The notes: generated by a model from the letters alone, not told the origin. Counted from the first letter of the stretch, positions 54,401 through 64,000 are shown. The stretch is 64,000 bases of DNA from Agarophyton chilense (GCA_030374765.1 JARGXX010000080.1:806001-870000), one strand, 5' to 3'. Made by a program: numbers and translations.

Positions 54401-55081
54401 CACCTACTCCGTAATAACCAAAGACCCAGTGCAGAGGGGCGGCGTCCCACTGGCTCAGTTTACGCGCAACCCTTTGAATTGCAGCCGACCCCCGGAGGTC
54501 CAGGAGGCCCAAATGCTTCGCATCAATCTTTGCAGAGTCAATATTACGTCGGAGGGCCAAATATGCCCAATGAACCAGTTACAAGCCAATCTACTCAATC
54601 AAACCATTACGGCAGACCATCTGTCTCTGAAACAATGGCGATGGCTCAACCGACTTATCAAACTCCTGTCCAACAAATTCCTTACAATTTGACGCGTTTT
54701 CAAGCCTCAAATCAGTCCCAAAGCAGAAGTTTTCCCTATCCCCCCTCGGGCTCTGGAAGTTACGCTAGCCCAACAATGGCTCCATATGGAAACATTGGCC
54801 CATCTCCCGAAAACATGTATGGTAGAGCACAGCCGAGTGCGCAGGGCATGCCACCTCAAACACAGCTTTATGGGAGTCCTGCTGATTCTCTTTTGCCAAA
54901 CACTTATAGTCAACAATCCGTTCCGTCAGGGCCAGGGCCAATCCCAAGACCAAGTGCGGGGTGGGTCGCACGGCCCCAAGGTCATATTGGTTTGCCACAG
55001 TCCAATGATGTATATGAGCAGTTTCTGAAAGCACTGAAAGGTGGCGAGGCTATGAGTATTAATGAAGTCGGTCGTACGTGA
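51500..55081 (+). CDS. Long disordered Pro/Ser/Gln/Tyr-rich protein with internal repeats
   Basis: A single open frame of 1193 residues from ATG 51500. Composition is Pro, Ser, Gln, Gly and Tyr almost throughout, so it is predicted to be disordered. Four tandem repeats of 56 residues lie at about residues 675-898 (53522-54193), with motifs GSQYILRHGSQGEPS and SIAGYQTP. A smaller Lys-Pro-Ser repeat (YVSKPNSSMSKPVSYARPSN) is near residue 413. The only ordered-looking part is the C-terminal YEQFLKALKGGEAMS segment. Such Gln/Tyr/Pro-rich proteins are often scaffolds or condensate-forming RNA or vesicle-coat factors (Sec16/Sec31-like proteins have similar texture), but no domain assigns it. The frame is uninterrupted over 3.6 kb, which supports a real gene. 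Confidence 0.8.
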   Translation: MTQHSLRSEKRLEAENPFSPAPRARTDQDTLPCQETRKLAHRSAESGSEEVHDSPRNTEAEALVDKGLNSIQQKAEQSSSRNIHYPSGSALGGDPRPVSSGGPSWRVSSGISPSLLPGGNDPYSNNQNMGLYAQASNVSQGYSAYQPTRLDLYDSPSLASSYSNLSGDRRYPQISNSEYYTPELATPGGQHGSVRPEANPPQAPNQDSPPHLQGKPLSDTPLAPQQPVPYSGGYGTSNITPDLPQQQDTRIRPHHATLPGAGVLLYPPPTPAQVSTDSGSSESQSELPSVASYSEDLPSQPSDSFSYGMCESNQGISRQYGSDDNPGPPGYPSGPNQPKTSMKPGVKTLPDVPTSAAIQASMGIPRPCPVIGTYQPPKEFEYEEELGFKAHLASGPPKYPPPSSSLLKRPLAYVSKPNSSMSKPVSYARPSNSAMGEPVSAPMQSLSHDPRPPLPSYLHQTPTNPDDQVVSTTDLFSALKISGTQGNITEPSSANAPPSFSYSFGQHTPTSDSVTAPTLSQAPPRPPKPQAPYSLPISTGHVQAQYSSSSSYGRSQDANSSYDPKTYDRPPKAYPPPPAVQTLHSDLPINSYQMPFIPRPPSNSTESPGPPSSLDTRISSSSSFIPNTTAPLNHPPTTAFLVTGIPQSNVLKVPQNPPDFRPMQKPTYGQQFNCDGSQYNRQYASQGEAPAVQSIEEGFIGRHETPQLRPPRLNQLPNERKHPQSGGSAYDGSQYILRHGSQGEPSAVPSAGGGSIAGYQTPKPRPPRQNQAPSEMERLQPGGPAYNGSQYILQHGSQGEPSVVHSAGEGSIAGYQTPQLRPSRQDQPPYKMKLQQSGGSAYDGSQYILGHESQGEHSVVHSAGEGSLARYQTSQLRPNEQYQQPSYSLKQPQPGSFVYDQNPEFGKTVGSGCPTKVPSTQYYTSEPFASAQYTDAAVVPGNLSNDFPQHPRFYEGRTGSLPMSQPGHLLRNNQRPSAEGRRPTGSVYAQPFELQPTPGGPGGPNASHQSLQSQYYVGGPNMPNEPVTSQSTQSNHYGRPSVSETMAMAQPTYQTPVQQIPYNLTRFQASNQSQSRSFPYPPSGSGSYASPTMAPYGNIGPSPENMYGRAQPSAQGMPPQTQLYGSPADSLLPNTYSQQSVPSGPGPIPRPSAGWVARPQGHIGLPQSNDVYEQFLKALKGGEAMSINEVGRT
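53522..54193 (+). repeat. Four tandem 168-bp repeats within the disordered-protein gene
   Basis: The unit starts ggatcgcaata or gggtcgcaata and recurs with exact 168-bp spacing at about 53522, 53690, 53858 and 54026. The last three units are close to each other (gcaatacattctg, ggagagccttccg in each) and the first is most diverged. The length is a multiple of three, so copy number can change without shifting the frame. Confidence 0.85.
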
Positions 55082-55221
55082 GGCCTGTCGCTTATTATTA
55101 AAAGACTTCGCTTACCGTTATGATATAGCAGTTGACGTAAGCTAGTTTATCAAAGGCATTATCTCGAGACTGAAAACCTCTTTCTAACGCTACATCTCAA
55201 GCATCAATGATTTATTCAATC

Positions 55222-56035
55222 TTATCCGAAATAGTCGGGCGCGTTTCCTTCGTGCCACTTGATGCTACATCCAATAGACGGCATCATGGTCTCTTCGGGT
55301 ATCGGGTTTCCCTCCACCATGAGATCCACTGCATCTCGGATAGCCTTTCCAGTTACTGGTTTACCATTGCCTGGTCTCGAGTCATCAATCTGCCCCCTGT
55401 CCAGGTAAAAGTATTCTTGTCAGCGAAAAGAGATTTAAGGTAGGATGTGATGAAAATAGCGGGCATACGCACCTGTAAACAAGATTAAGGTTCTTGTCAA
55501 AAAGGAAGATGTCAGGAGTACAGGCAGCACGATACGCCTTCGCTGTCTCTTGAGATTCGTCAAAGAGATACGGGAAGGTAGTAAACTTTTTGCTCGCGAA
55601 CTTTGCAATTTCTTCTGGTCCATCAGCTGGGTAGCTATGGATATCGTTGCTCGATATGCCAACCATTCCAACACCTTTTGCGCGAAAGTCGCGCCCCAGA
55701 GCGGTTAATTCGTCCTGGAGATGGACCACGAATGGACAATGATTACAAATGAAGACGATAAGCACACCATTCTCCCCTTTAACATCAGCAAGTGATAACT
55801 TCTTTCCAGTTAGTGGCTCCAACAGAGTGAAGTCTTGTGCCGTGGTGCCCAAAGGGAGCATTGTGGACGGTGTGAGAACCATTCTGGGTTGAGTCCTTGT
55901 GATGAGACTTCGGCGGTATCGGGCGAGGTGGATGGCGTGCTTGCTCGCGGAGTTGCTAATATTCGCACAAACGCAAAGACACTGGTGTCGACGAAGAGGC
56001 TTGGAGCTCGCGGAGATGAATGTCGATAATTTCAT
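55222..56035 (-). CDS. Peroxiredoxin-like (AhpC/TSA, thioredoxin-fold) protein, organelle-targeted
   Basis: Exon 1 is 56035-55473, the intron 55472-55397 (gtgcgt...cag, 76 nt) and exon 2 55396-55222, giving 245 residues. A basic Ser-rich N-terminus of about 55 residues looks like a transit peptide. The fold starts at TAQDFTLLEPLTGKKLSL, with FICNHCPFVVHLQDEL in place of the classical CxxC site, then MVGISSNDIHSYPADGPEEI and FPYLFDESQETAKAYRA. Splicing gives LVYRGQIDDSRPGNGKPVTG and the C-terminal PSIGCSIKW, both typical of the PRX_like1 thioredoxin-fold group. A thiol-based redox role is likely; the substrate is unknown. The intron splits the Arg codon of LVYR. It is convergent with the disordered-protein gene. 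Confidence 0.88.
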
Positions 56036-56998
56036 GCTAATCAACAGAGAGGTCCCTGAACGAAGAGAAAAGCTTTGACCAATTAGCGAACTGTGTGTTG
56101 TGGAACCTTTAACCCTTTTGAACAGGAAAAAATATGACTAAATGTTTCGAGAAGGGGGATCGCTCGCTAATTTAGTGCATCTCAAAGGTGATGCGTTTCA
56201 CATTTGCGCTCCAAAGGGTGACAGAGAAAAAGGCTAGTTAAAAGAAGCGATGACTTCAAAATGGGTGAGATCATTGTCGCCAACGGAACTAACGCCAACT
56301 TGATCCAAGGTGAAACGAGCGCAGTAAAATTGACATCGGACGCATTAAACGAGACAAGTATAGATAGGATTTGCTCTAGCTAGAGAGAGCAGCACGTTCG
56401 AACAAAGAATTCTTGAAACTGGGACGAGCATGAAATAAAAATCAAAATACGGTAACGTCATCCGTTTTCCTCCCAACTTGAAACTGGAAAGCCATGATGT
56501 GTGCAACGCAGCCAAATTGTGTTAGTCACAATGGTTCTGCAGCATGGTGAATTTGTTTTCGTTTCGCGCACTGTGGCCGTAAAGAGCAGCTTTCTTCTTG
56601 CCACACTCATACGAAGGTACCGTCGTTACCGCTCATAACTTTCATAGTTCATTGGGATTGCACTAGCTTGATTGCAGAAACGAAACTCATTTACGACCGG
56701 CTCTTTGTTTAGTAGATTTTCAGTTGCTGTAGGAAGTGGCAGTCTCATGCAAATCCATAAAATGTTAGTCTCGGCTCAACTACAAAATTGGGAAAGGTGT
56801 TGAGAAAGTTTCCAGAAAAAGAGTTACATGATTCCTCCTGAGCTGCAACAAGCAAGATGGAACCAAGAAAAAGGGAAACCAACGAGGTAATAACACAATA
56901 TCTCTAGGCAAATAAGGAGAATGCTTGATTCAATGGATAAAACAAACAGCAATAAAAGCATGATAGAGAGCGGAGTGGCTCGGAAATGAGTCATAGCG
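56036..56998. other. Spacer, no supported gene
   Basis: Nothing coding is recognised. A short stretch near 56,370-56,398 (tgctctagctagagagagcag) resembles the start of the element B LTR but is too short to call. Confidence 0.4.
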
Positions 56999-57615
56999 TT
57001 ACTGACTGGCCTCAGCTGGTGAGGAATCGACAAGCGCGTCATGTTCATCTTGTTCCTCAGAATCGGACGATTGGTTGGTTGTTACCCCGGAATCGATATC
57101 CGCCAAAATAGATTCGGTTTTCGAGAACATCTCCATTAATTCAGGTCTTTGCAAAGAAGCTGGAACCACTGTCAAAATTTGCTTAGCTTCATCAAACGAG
57201 TACCATCCTCTACCCCTCTTCTTTCGTTCTTTCCATTGCTTATTGTCACTGGAGAACTCGGTAGTGACAAAAAGAATCCACATCTTCTGTTTCACTTTAG
57301 ATGAATCTCGTTTTATGCGCCACACACCAAGTTTTGGACCCAAGTCTCCAATAACACCAGCCTCTTCTCGCGTTTCACGAACGGCTGCCTGCTTCTGAGT
57401 TTCATTTGACTCAACTGTTCCCTTTGGAAAAAGCCATATTTCAGGGGTCCACCTCGATTGAACAAGCATTATCTCCCATTCATTGGTCTGCGGCTTGCGA
57501 CGGACTGGGACACAGCCAGCCTAGTTTTGATTTGAAGACAAACCGTTGTTTAAACGATCAGAACGTTGCCGAAGCTGTAGTGTAAAGTGGGATTAGAGCT
57601 TACCTTTTTGCCCAT
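56999..57615 (-). CDS. Nudix hydrolase (diphosphoinositol-polyphosphate phosphohydrolase type)
   Basis: Exon 1 holds only 12 coding bases (57615-57604, MGKK), then an 83-nt intron (57603-57521, gtaagc...tag), then exon 2 (57520-56999), giving 177 residues. The join reads MGKKAGCVPVRRKPQ, matching the AGCVPVR start of DIPP-like Nudix proteins. The Nudix box is complete with G-x5-E-x7-REUxEE-x-G-U spacing at GTVESNE and RETREEAGV; these Glu residues bind Mg2+. FPKG precedes the box, as in DIPP and Ap4A-type enzymes. An acidic Ser-rich tail of about 40 residues ends the protein. Probable substrates are diphosphoinositol polyphosphates, dinucleoside polyphosphates or capped RNA; sequence alone does not decide. 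Confidence 0.88.
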
Positions 57616-58169
57616 GGAGAAAGGTATGTGGATACGAGCGGACTGCTGAAAAACACAACGCGGGCAGCTCCACGACGAGTGTTGCAGGAAGCAAACACAC
57701 GTTCGCCTTTTCGTGTGGAACACATTTGTGCCGAAAGGTAAATACAAGATAGTCATGATTTGGGGTCATTCGTAGGCACCGAGCAAAAGTCAATGTTTCC
57801 ACCACACTTTCCCACGTGGTACGCGTGTAATGGCACCATTTGTGCACCAAGGGGCCCCTGTGGTGGACGACGAGGTCGCTCAGCATGCTGTCAGGAGTCG
57901 ACTGAGGGGCTCGGAAAGCAGTGCGCAAGCGTCCCTACACTTTAGAGGTACGCGACGGCATCTGTTTTGCTGCCTGTCAAACGCTACTTGACTATCCCCA
58001 TCGGTTTCCCACTGCGGGCGAGAAGTGCGAGAGTGGTATTCGTTCTTCCGTTCGCGACTTGCATTGATTTCCTGGACGGAATTCTCACCTCTATATTTTC
58101 CGTCTCTTCTCTTGGACTTGTGGTCGCACCGTGCACTGAACGCGTTTCGGAGCGTGTCCGGACTTCATC
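57616..58169. promoter_or_regulatory. Divergent promoter between Nudix and first TM9SF gene
   Basis: A 554-bp spacer with the 5' ends of two genes reading apart and no supported gene. Confidence 0.5.
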
Positions 58170-60050
58170 ATGTGGTTGTTCCAGCGACTTTTCGTTGTGG
58201 TTGCGTTCGCGTCCTGCTCATGTTCGTTCTACCTGCCTGGTATTGCGCCCACCGAGTATGAAGAAGCAGCTCCCATGACCATTCTTGCCAATAAATTGGT
58301 ATCAACTAAAAACGTCGTACCGTACGACTACTACTCTCTGCCTGTCTGCACCCCAAAAGATCCTACAAAGAATCGCCGGTTGTCGTTAGGGCAGGTGCTG
58401 ATGGGGGAACGCGCTGAAACCACTACGTATGATATTTCAATGCGTCTTGACGAAAGTTGCAAGGTTCTATGTACCAAGGATTATGATTCTAAAGACATCA
58501 AGACTCTTTCTGATCGTGTCACCGATGACTATAATGTTCGTCTAAATCTTGATAATCTCCCTGTCATTGTTCGAGGTACCAATGATCTCAATGAGGATGT
58601 GTTCCAACTTGGGTATCCGCTCGGTCGGAAAGAAGGCAAGACTCCGTGCCTCTTCAATCATCTCAAATTCACTATTCAATATCACAAGCCTACAGGCCCT
58701 ATTTACAATTCTAACAATGAAGTTTTTCGTGTAGTTGGCTTTGAGGTATTTCCCATGTCTGTCGAACACAAAAAGGACGGTGATGGGCAGATTACTACTT
58801 GCCCTGTCAATGGCTCCCTAGCTTCTGCATGCCTCACTGGTAATTCTGCGTCGATCACGTATACTTATGATGTCGAGTTCAAGGAGTCTCCATTGCAATG
58901 GGCCACGCGTTGGGATCCTTTGCTTAAAGCCAATCCAGAATTGAAGGAGATCCAATGGTTTTCCATCATCAATTCCCTTATGATTTCTCTGTTTCTTACT
59001 GCAATGGTCGCAATGGTGTTACTAAGAACGGTCTACCTCGATTTTGCGCGATACAATAACATTGACGATGAGGAAGAAATTCAAGAAGAGTCCGGGTGGA
59101 AGCTTATTCATGGTGATGTTTTCCGTCCACCAGCATTCAGTGGACTGTTGTCCGTCTTGGTTGGCTCCGGCGCTCAGATGCTTGTTGTGACTGGCATCAC
59201 CCTTGTATTTGCCTTGCTTGGATTCTTGTCCCCTTCGTTTCGAGGTGGTTTGCTTACTACTATGTTGTCGCTCTGGGTACTTTCCAGTGCAGTATGCGGG
59301 TACTACTCTGCGCGCATATACTCTGGTCTGGGTGGCACTAACAAGAAGAGTGTGACACTTGGTTCAGCGTTCTTGTTTTCGGGATTCGCTTTTGTTGTGT
59401 TCTTCTCGCTAAACTTCCTGCTGTGGATTAGCGGCTCCACGGGCGCAGTACCTTTCACCACATTATTGTTGATTTTGGTCATGTGGTTCGGTATTTCTGT
59501 CCCACTCAACGTCATCGGTGCATTTGTTGGCTACAAGCAGAAAGCTTATGAGTTTCCTGTGCGTACCAACCAAATACCGCGTGAGATACCGAACTCGTCA
59601 ACCTTCTCAAACGTGTTGTTTGGGCTTTTTTCTGGTATCTTGCCGTTTGGTGTGGTATTCATGGAACTGGTTTTCATTCTTAACAGTATCTGGCTCAATG
59701 AGATTTTCTACTTCTTTGGATTCCTCGGCGCTGTGTTCCTAATTCTTTTGGTCACTTGCGCAGAGGTCAGTATTGTACTAACCTACCTGCAATTATCTAA
59801 GGAGTCATACCATTGGTGGTGGCCGGCTTTCATATCGACAGCTTCCTCTGGTTTGTACGTGTTCGGGTACAGTCTAGTGTTCCTATTTTCACAAAGGGGC
59901 CTGGACGGTATTCACGTGGTAAGTACACTGGTGTATGCAGGGTATATGCTACTGGGATCTCTCATGTTCGCGCTTGGGACAGGATGTGTCGGCTTTTTGT
60001 CGTCATTTACGTTTGTTAGAAAGATATACTCAAGCGTTCACATTGATTAG
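58170..60050 (+). CDS. TM9SF: Nonaspanin (TM9SF family), copy 1
   Basis: An intronless frame of 626 residues. It starts with a signal peptide (MWLFQRLFVVVAFASCSCSF) followed by FYLPGIAPTEY, the usual start of mature nonaspanins. The lumenal domain has NKLVSTKNVVPYDYYSLPVC, GQVLMGERAETTTY and FNHLKFTIQYH. Nine membrane spans fill the second half, beginning at NSLMISLFLTAMVAMVLLR and including the conserved IPFPVRTNQIPR-like segment (FPVRTNQIPREIP). The C-terminus FVRKIYSSVHID resembles the Golgi-retention tail of the family. These proteins reside in Golgi or endosomes and help sort membrane proteins. It is followed on the same strand by a paralogue 738 bp downstream. Confidence 0.95.
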   Translation: MWLFQRLFVVVAFASCSCSFYLPGIAPTEYEEAAPMTILANKLVSTKNVVPYDYYSLPVCTPKDPTKNRRLSLGQVLMGERAETTTYDISMRLDESCKVLCTKDYDSKDIKTLSDRVTDDYNVRLNLDNLPVIVRGTNDLNEDVFQLGYPLGRKEGKTPCLFNHLKFTIQYHKPTGPIYNSNNEVFRVVGFEVFPMSVEHKKDGDGQITTCPVNGSLASACLTGNSASITYTYDVEFKESPLQWATRWDPLLKANPELKEIQWFSIINSLMISLFLTAMVAMVLLRTVYLDFARYNNIDDEEEIQEESGWKLIHGDVFRPPAFSGLLSVLVGSGAQMLVVTGITLVFALLGFLSPSFRGGLLTTMLSLWVLSSAVCGYYSARIYSGLGGTNKKSVTLGSAFLFSGFAFVVFFSLNFLLWISGSTGAVPFTTLLLILVMWFGISVPLNVIGAFVGYKQKAYEFPVRTNQIPREIPNSSTFSNVLFGLFSGILPFGVVFMELVFILNSIWLNEIFYFFGFLGAVFLILLVTCAEVSIVLTYLQLSKESYHWWWPAFISTASSGLYVFGYSLVFLFSQRGLDGIHVVSTLVYAGYMLLGSLMFALGTGCVGFLSSFTFVRKIYSSVHID

Positions 60051-60788
60051 AACTTGAGATTAACTGGTTTGGCCTGTCGGTGGGGTGTGGGGTAGTTCAA
60101 ATTGCGGGAACACCCATTGCGAATTTCTTGCATGTAAACTTCTAAAGAAAAATGAATGCAGAAGCCGATAAAACGAAGGCAAAAAGCGCTAGAGATGTCT
60201 TGCCCCTCGCAAACACGATGCCATACCCATCATTTCAGCGAGACCGAAACAATGTCAGTGGCGGCCCATATTCTCACTGACAGCTTCCGGATGCCACCGT
60301 GATAAGAGAACACGTCCGGAAAGTCACGGTGATCGTCGCCTGTCATTGTCGTCTGTCGCCTATCGACGCGAGCGGAACAGGTGTGTAGAGAGGCAGTGTC
60401 GGGCCTGAGATAGCGTAGCGAGTCCTCCAGCTAGCTAAAAAGAGCAAGCCCAGGTTGCCAAAACTGATGATTCTATGTAAGCACCACAACACCTGTTTTG
60501 TGGGACGTGCTCATTGTACTCTGCCATTGGTTACAGTACTGCAGTCAGCAAATGCACACGGGGCTTCACTATGGGCTGCGCGACATCCCGTTCACCATAC
60601 CAACCTGACACCCCCAGAGATCAGCCGCCGCCGCGCGCTCAGATAGGTCGGTTCCTCGTGTTCAGACGGCTTCCCCGCGGTCAAACAACTTCCCCGCGGT
60701 TAGACGAATATCCAGCGAACAGGCGGTTTCTCAGTCTTAATTCTTCCTCACACCATCTGTACTCTCCCTCAACTTTCTCGGCGCCAAA
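60051..60788. promoter_or_regulatory. Spacer between tandem TM9SF genes with a repeated CCGCGG element
   Basis: No gene is supported. The element cttccccgcggt occurs twice at 60670-60681 and 60689-60700, 19 bp apart and about 90-120 bp before the second TM9SF start. It contains the palindrome CCGCGG and is a candidate promoter element. Confidence 0.45.
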
Positions 60789-62735
60789 ATGAAGCCCTCT
60801 TTATCTTTCGCTCTGTTCCTTGCCCTACCTCTCTTTCTTCTTTCCTTTCCCAGACAGTCAGCTTCCGCTTTGCTCCCTGGACTTTCCGCCAATGATTTTT
60901 CTCAAGACGAGCTTCTCAACGTATTTGCCAACAAAATGGTCTCTCACCAAAATCGCATTCCCTTCGACTACTTTACACTTCCCTTTTGCGCGCCCACAGA
61001 GCAACGCCAACTCACCCTCAAGAAATCAAAATATCCGGGGGCTCTCGGCATTGGACAGATTCTACAGGGTGAGCGATCTCGCCTCCTACCTTACAACATG
61101 AGAATCCTCCAGGATGTCTCCTGCGCGCATGTCTGCACTGCCGACTTCCCTTTAGACAAGGTGAACCTTCTTGTGTCGCGAATATCAAAGAAGTATCGTG
61201 TACGGCTCACTCTTGATGAATTACCAGTTGTGGTCAGGAATGGCAAGACGTACACTCTTGGCTATCCATTGGGAGATATCACTGCCGCAAAAGATGAAAT
61301 TCATGTATTCAACCACCTGAGTTTCACCATCATGTACCACATTCCCGATGAATTCGAGTCCCTTGCAACCGCTGCATACAAGCCTGACAACAAAATATAC
61401 AGAATTGTTGGCTTTGAAGTCTCGCCGGCTTCAGTAGCCAATGGTGAATGTCCTTCAGGTGGCGATACAAACCCCTTTGTCATATCACCAGAGAAGAAGA
61501 AGCGAAAAAGCACAAGCATACCGTTCACTTACAGCGTTCGCTTTGTCGAAAGCCGAGTGAGATGGGCTACCCGTTTTGACACATTGCTAAAAGTCTCAAG
61601 CGAGCGGCAAAAGATGCAAGTGTTTGCAATTAGCAATTCGATCATGATGGCTCTTGCACTGACTGCTTCCCTTGCAGTCGTGCTTTTCCGAACGCTCCGA
61701 CGCGATTGTGCACGATTTGGGCTTTCCGCTAGTGATCTGATAGATGATTTCAACGACGATTTCGATAATGACGTCGGTTGGAGAATGCTGCGTGGAGATG
61801 TGTTCCGTTCACCTGCGGCTGCGGGTATGCTTTCGGTTCTTTGCGGTTCCGGTTCTCAACTTTTCGTCGTCACTTTTGTGACACTCTTCTTTGCCCTTTT
61901 GGGTATTGTCAGTCCCCACAGACGTGGAGACTTGATTACGGGTCTTTTAGTGATTTGGGTTGCATCAAGCGGGTTTGGGGGATACGTTGCTGCCAGATTA
62001 CACAAGGCAATGGGCGGAATGCGATGGAAAACTGTGACGTTTGGTGTTGCTCTAGTACTTCCGGGTATAGTGTTCTCCACGTTTTTCGTAATCAATTTGT
62101 TCTTGTGGATGATGGGGTCATCTGGTGCTGCACCGTTCTTCACGATTTTCGTGCTTTTATTCTTGTGGCTCGGTGTTTCTGTTCCGTTGGCATTTGCCGG
62201 TACGTACGCAGGATATCAACGAAAGGTTTACGACTTCCCCGTTCGTACAAATCAGATTCCCCGGCCAATTCCTGTTCAACCGCAGTATCTCAAGGCACCA
62301 TACGTCCACTTGTTATCAGGAATTCTTCCCTTTGGTGTTGTCTGTATTGAGCTTCGAGTGATTCTCAACTCGGTCTATTTGGATGAGTTTTATCACTTTT
62401 TCGGCTTTCTTATCGCAGTGTTCACGTTATTGGCAATCACGTGTGCAGAAGTTAGCGTGGTTGTGGTTTTCGTCAAGCTAAGTAATTCTGATTACGGCTG
62501 GTGGTGGAACAGTTGGTTTGCATCGTCCACATCTGGAGCTTACGTTTTCCTGTACAGCGTGTATTATTTGCTGACTAGTCCGGGGGCTGATCCGAAGAAC
62601 ATTGTTTCAAATTTCCTGTTCACAGCGTACGCGATCATTACTTCGCTCTGCTTCTCATTGCTGACGGGTACGATTGGTTTTATGTCATCGCTCGCATTTG
62701 TACGCCGGATATACAGCGATTCGATAGATGATTAG
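60789..62735 (+). CDS. TM9SF: Nonaspanin (TM9SF family), copy 2
   Basis: An intronless frame of 648 residues from ATG 60789 with a signal peptide (MKPSLSFALFLALPLFLLSF) and LLPGLSANDF at the mature start. It shares with copy 1 the lumenal NKMVSHQNRIPFDYFTLPFC, GQILQGERS and FNHLSFTIMYH segments, the nine-span half with VFRSPAAAGMLSVLCGSGSQ, FPVRTNQIPRPIP and LSGILPFGVVCIELRVILNS, and a C-terminal FVRRIYSDSIDD. The two copies are clear paralogues but moderately diverged, so the tandem duplication is not recent. A role in Golgi or endosomal membrane sorting is expected from the family. Confidence 0.95.
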   Translation: MKPSLSFALFLALPLFLLSFPRQSASALLPGLSANDFSQDELLNVFANKMVSHQNRIPFDYFTLPFCAPTEQRQLTLKKSKYPGALGIGQILQGERSRLLPYNMRILQDVSCAHVCTADFPLDKVNLLVSRISKKYRVRLTLDELPVVVRNGKTYTLGYPLGDITAAKDEIHVFNHLSFTIMYHIPDEFESLATAAYKPDNKIYRIVGFEVSPASVANGECPSGGDTNPFVISPEKKKRKSTSIPFTYSVRFVESRVRWATRFDTLLKVSSERQKMQVFAISNSIMMALALTASLAVVLFRTLRRDCARFGLSASDLIDDFNDDFDNDVGWRMLRGDVFRSPAAAGMLSVLCGSGSQLFVVTFVTLFFALLGIVSPHRRGDLITGLLVIWVASSGFGGYVAARLHKAMGGMRWKTVTFGVALVLPGIVFSTFFVINLFLWMMGSSGAAPFFTIFVLLFLWLGVSVPLAFAGTYAGYQRKVYDFPVRTNQIPRPIPVQPQYLKAPYVHLLSGILPFGVVCIELRVILNSVYLDEFYHFFGFLIAVFTLLAITCAEVSVVVVFVKLSNSDYGWWWNSWFASSTSGAYVFLYSVYYLLTSPGADPKNIVSNFLFTAYAIITSLCFSLLTGTIGFMSSLAFVRRIYSDSIDD

Positions 62736-64000
62736 TTAAAAGATGGAAGTCAATTCGAATACAAGACTTAATCAATTTGGTTTGGAGCTGGGTTGATCTG
62801 TAGACCGATTTGAGCGGTGACGCATGCTCTGGATTGGTTAATTCGCATTCTGGTTTGACGAGGAACGGGAATGAGATTCCCAACGGTCTTTTAAGGGAAG
62901 CAAGATCGTAGGAAGCATGAGAGTGACATCAATATGCCCAAAGTCATCAGACTAAATATCTGGCAGACAGTAAGGATGACGACGTCGTGGAAGTCATGGG
63001 CAGGGGAAGGAAACATAAGTGTTTCTATGGGATTTCATATCACGTTGCAGTGGTGGAATCAGAATAGTTCTGTTGTCTGTAGGGGGATTCGCCTCTAAGA
63101 TGGTAGAGAAAGGCCACGGATGGGTGTCTTGTGATAGAGAAAGGAAAGAACTGTTTTGAGTTGAGAGCTTTGAAGCGCTCATCTTGAAAACCACATTTGG
63201 TTTGTCTGTGGCATCACTGCGAGGCGGAACCACTAACTTTGGAAATAAGGGGCAACTTCAAGAAAGGGCGTTTTCAAGTACATAAATATGTCTCGCAAGG
63301 GCGACACCCTGTAGTGCAATGTCTTCATAATTATTTGAGCCTGATGTTTGTGATGCAAAGATTGGAAATACTCGCGATTGGTTTGGGTAAGGGCTGTTGC
63401 AGGTATAATCAAAAGCTGTTGTATGCGACGAATGGGGAATGGTTTGCGGATAGTTGTCACATACTGCTACCGGTTTCCCGTAGCCAAGGCGCGTATTTCC
63501 TGTCGCATCATAATCCTCGTAGGTTCTCTACTGCTTGGAGTTCCATTCAAGCGATATGAGCATCTCCCCGGGGTGACAGCTGGGATTCCAGACGAGAATT
63601 GATCCTCACTTCACCATGCAAGTCACATGGAAATGCACAAGGTGGAGAAGAGTGGTGAGAAAAATGAGGCTGTCAACGTGGTGAACGATAAGCGATTCCA
63701 CAAGGAGAATACGAAGATTGATTAACTTCAAACCATATCCCACGAGCAGGGCTAGTTTTGCTTCCGCGCCTGAAGTTTCTACGAAAGGTAGCTCGATGGA
63801 CACGAAGGATTGTCCTAGCTAGAGTTTGTCCTCGTCACGCTCCCAGAACCTCACGGCGATTTGTACAGTGTCACGCATGAAATTTGTATTAAATTGAGAC
63901 TTCTCTCGTTAGGCTGGAGTCAACTGAGATGGCCGCTCCGTGACACCAACAACTCCAAGCTCACCTTCTTTCGCATCAAACTTGCTAGTGTCGTTGCTGT
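62736..64000. other. Right-end stretch, no supported gene
   Basis: It begins with the 3' flank of the second TM9SF gene. Frames such as 63197-63559 (plus) and 63803-63606 (minus, hydrophobic) have no recognisable domain. Part of a gene continuing beyond 64000 cannot be excluded. Confidence 0.4.

Noticed and set aside
56365-56400. Fragment of the element B LTR in the spacer
   Set aside because: Only about 20 bases with gctcta and agagagc are shared; this is too short and could be a chance hairpin.
1-64000. Prokaryotic features such as operons, CRISPR arrays and Shine-Dalgarno sites
   Set aside because: Spliceosomal introns, nonaspanins, a MAP kinase and LTR retroelements show a eukaryotic nuclear genome; no array-like repeats were seen.

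Overview
The window is nuclear DNA from a eukaryote with few introns, most likely a red alga of the Chondrus type. This is an inference. The supporting signs are plastid-linked genes (a twin-arginine thylakoid-lumen precursor and a carotenoid-desaturase-like enzyme), animal-like genes absent from land plants (a methionine synthase reductase), mostly intronless genes, GT-AG introns of about 80-170 nt where present, and decayed Ty3/gypsy and piggyBac elements. No ribosomal RNA, tRNA, CRISPR or prokaryotic operon was seen.

Layout. Positions 1-20,000 are a repeat block. A minus-strand DNA-transposon transposase relic runs off the left edge (1-2839). Next is a decayed, truncated Ty3/gypsy element A (about 3300-8400, minus). 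Next to it lies a nearly complete 9.8-kb LTR chromovirus, element B (9090-18918, minus), with paired LTRs, primer-binding site, polypurine tract, chromodomain and a decayed long reading frame on the opposite strand. A piggyBac relic (19003-19945) closes the block. Positions 21,000-64,000 are a gene-dense host region: lumen protein, FAD desaturase-like enzyme (with a 4-nt exon), CIA2/MIP18, signal peptidase subunit 2, a very GC-rich divergent gene pair, an ERK-type MAP kinase, a C2H2 protein, BUD13, a six-repeat protein, methionine synthase reductase, NOP2-type rRNA methyltransferase, a glycine-rich secreted protein, Argonaute, a long disordered repeat protein, a peroxiredoxin-like protein, a Nudix hydrolase and two tandem nonaspanins (TM9SF).

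The host genes are mostly unrelated housekeeping genes and form no pathway. Strands often alternate, giving compact convergent pairs (91 bp between the lumen gene and the desaturase, 88 bp between CIA2 and SPCS2, 140 bp between the disordered protein and the peroxiredoxin-like gene) and divergent pairs sharing 0.3-0.6-kb promoters. Gene models with introns were built by hand from splice sites, frame continuity and family motifs. Six genes have introns; each model keeps one open frame.

The observations most worth checking are the 4-nt microexon at 22152-22155, the antisense reading frame that begins just inside an LTR of element B, the mosaic divergence between that element's two LTRs, and the six-repeat protein at 37869-39395.
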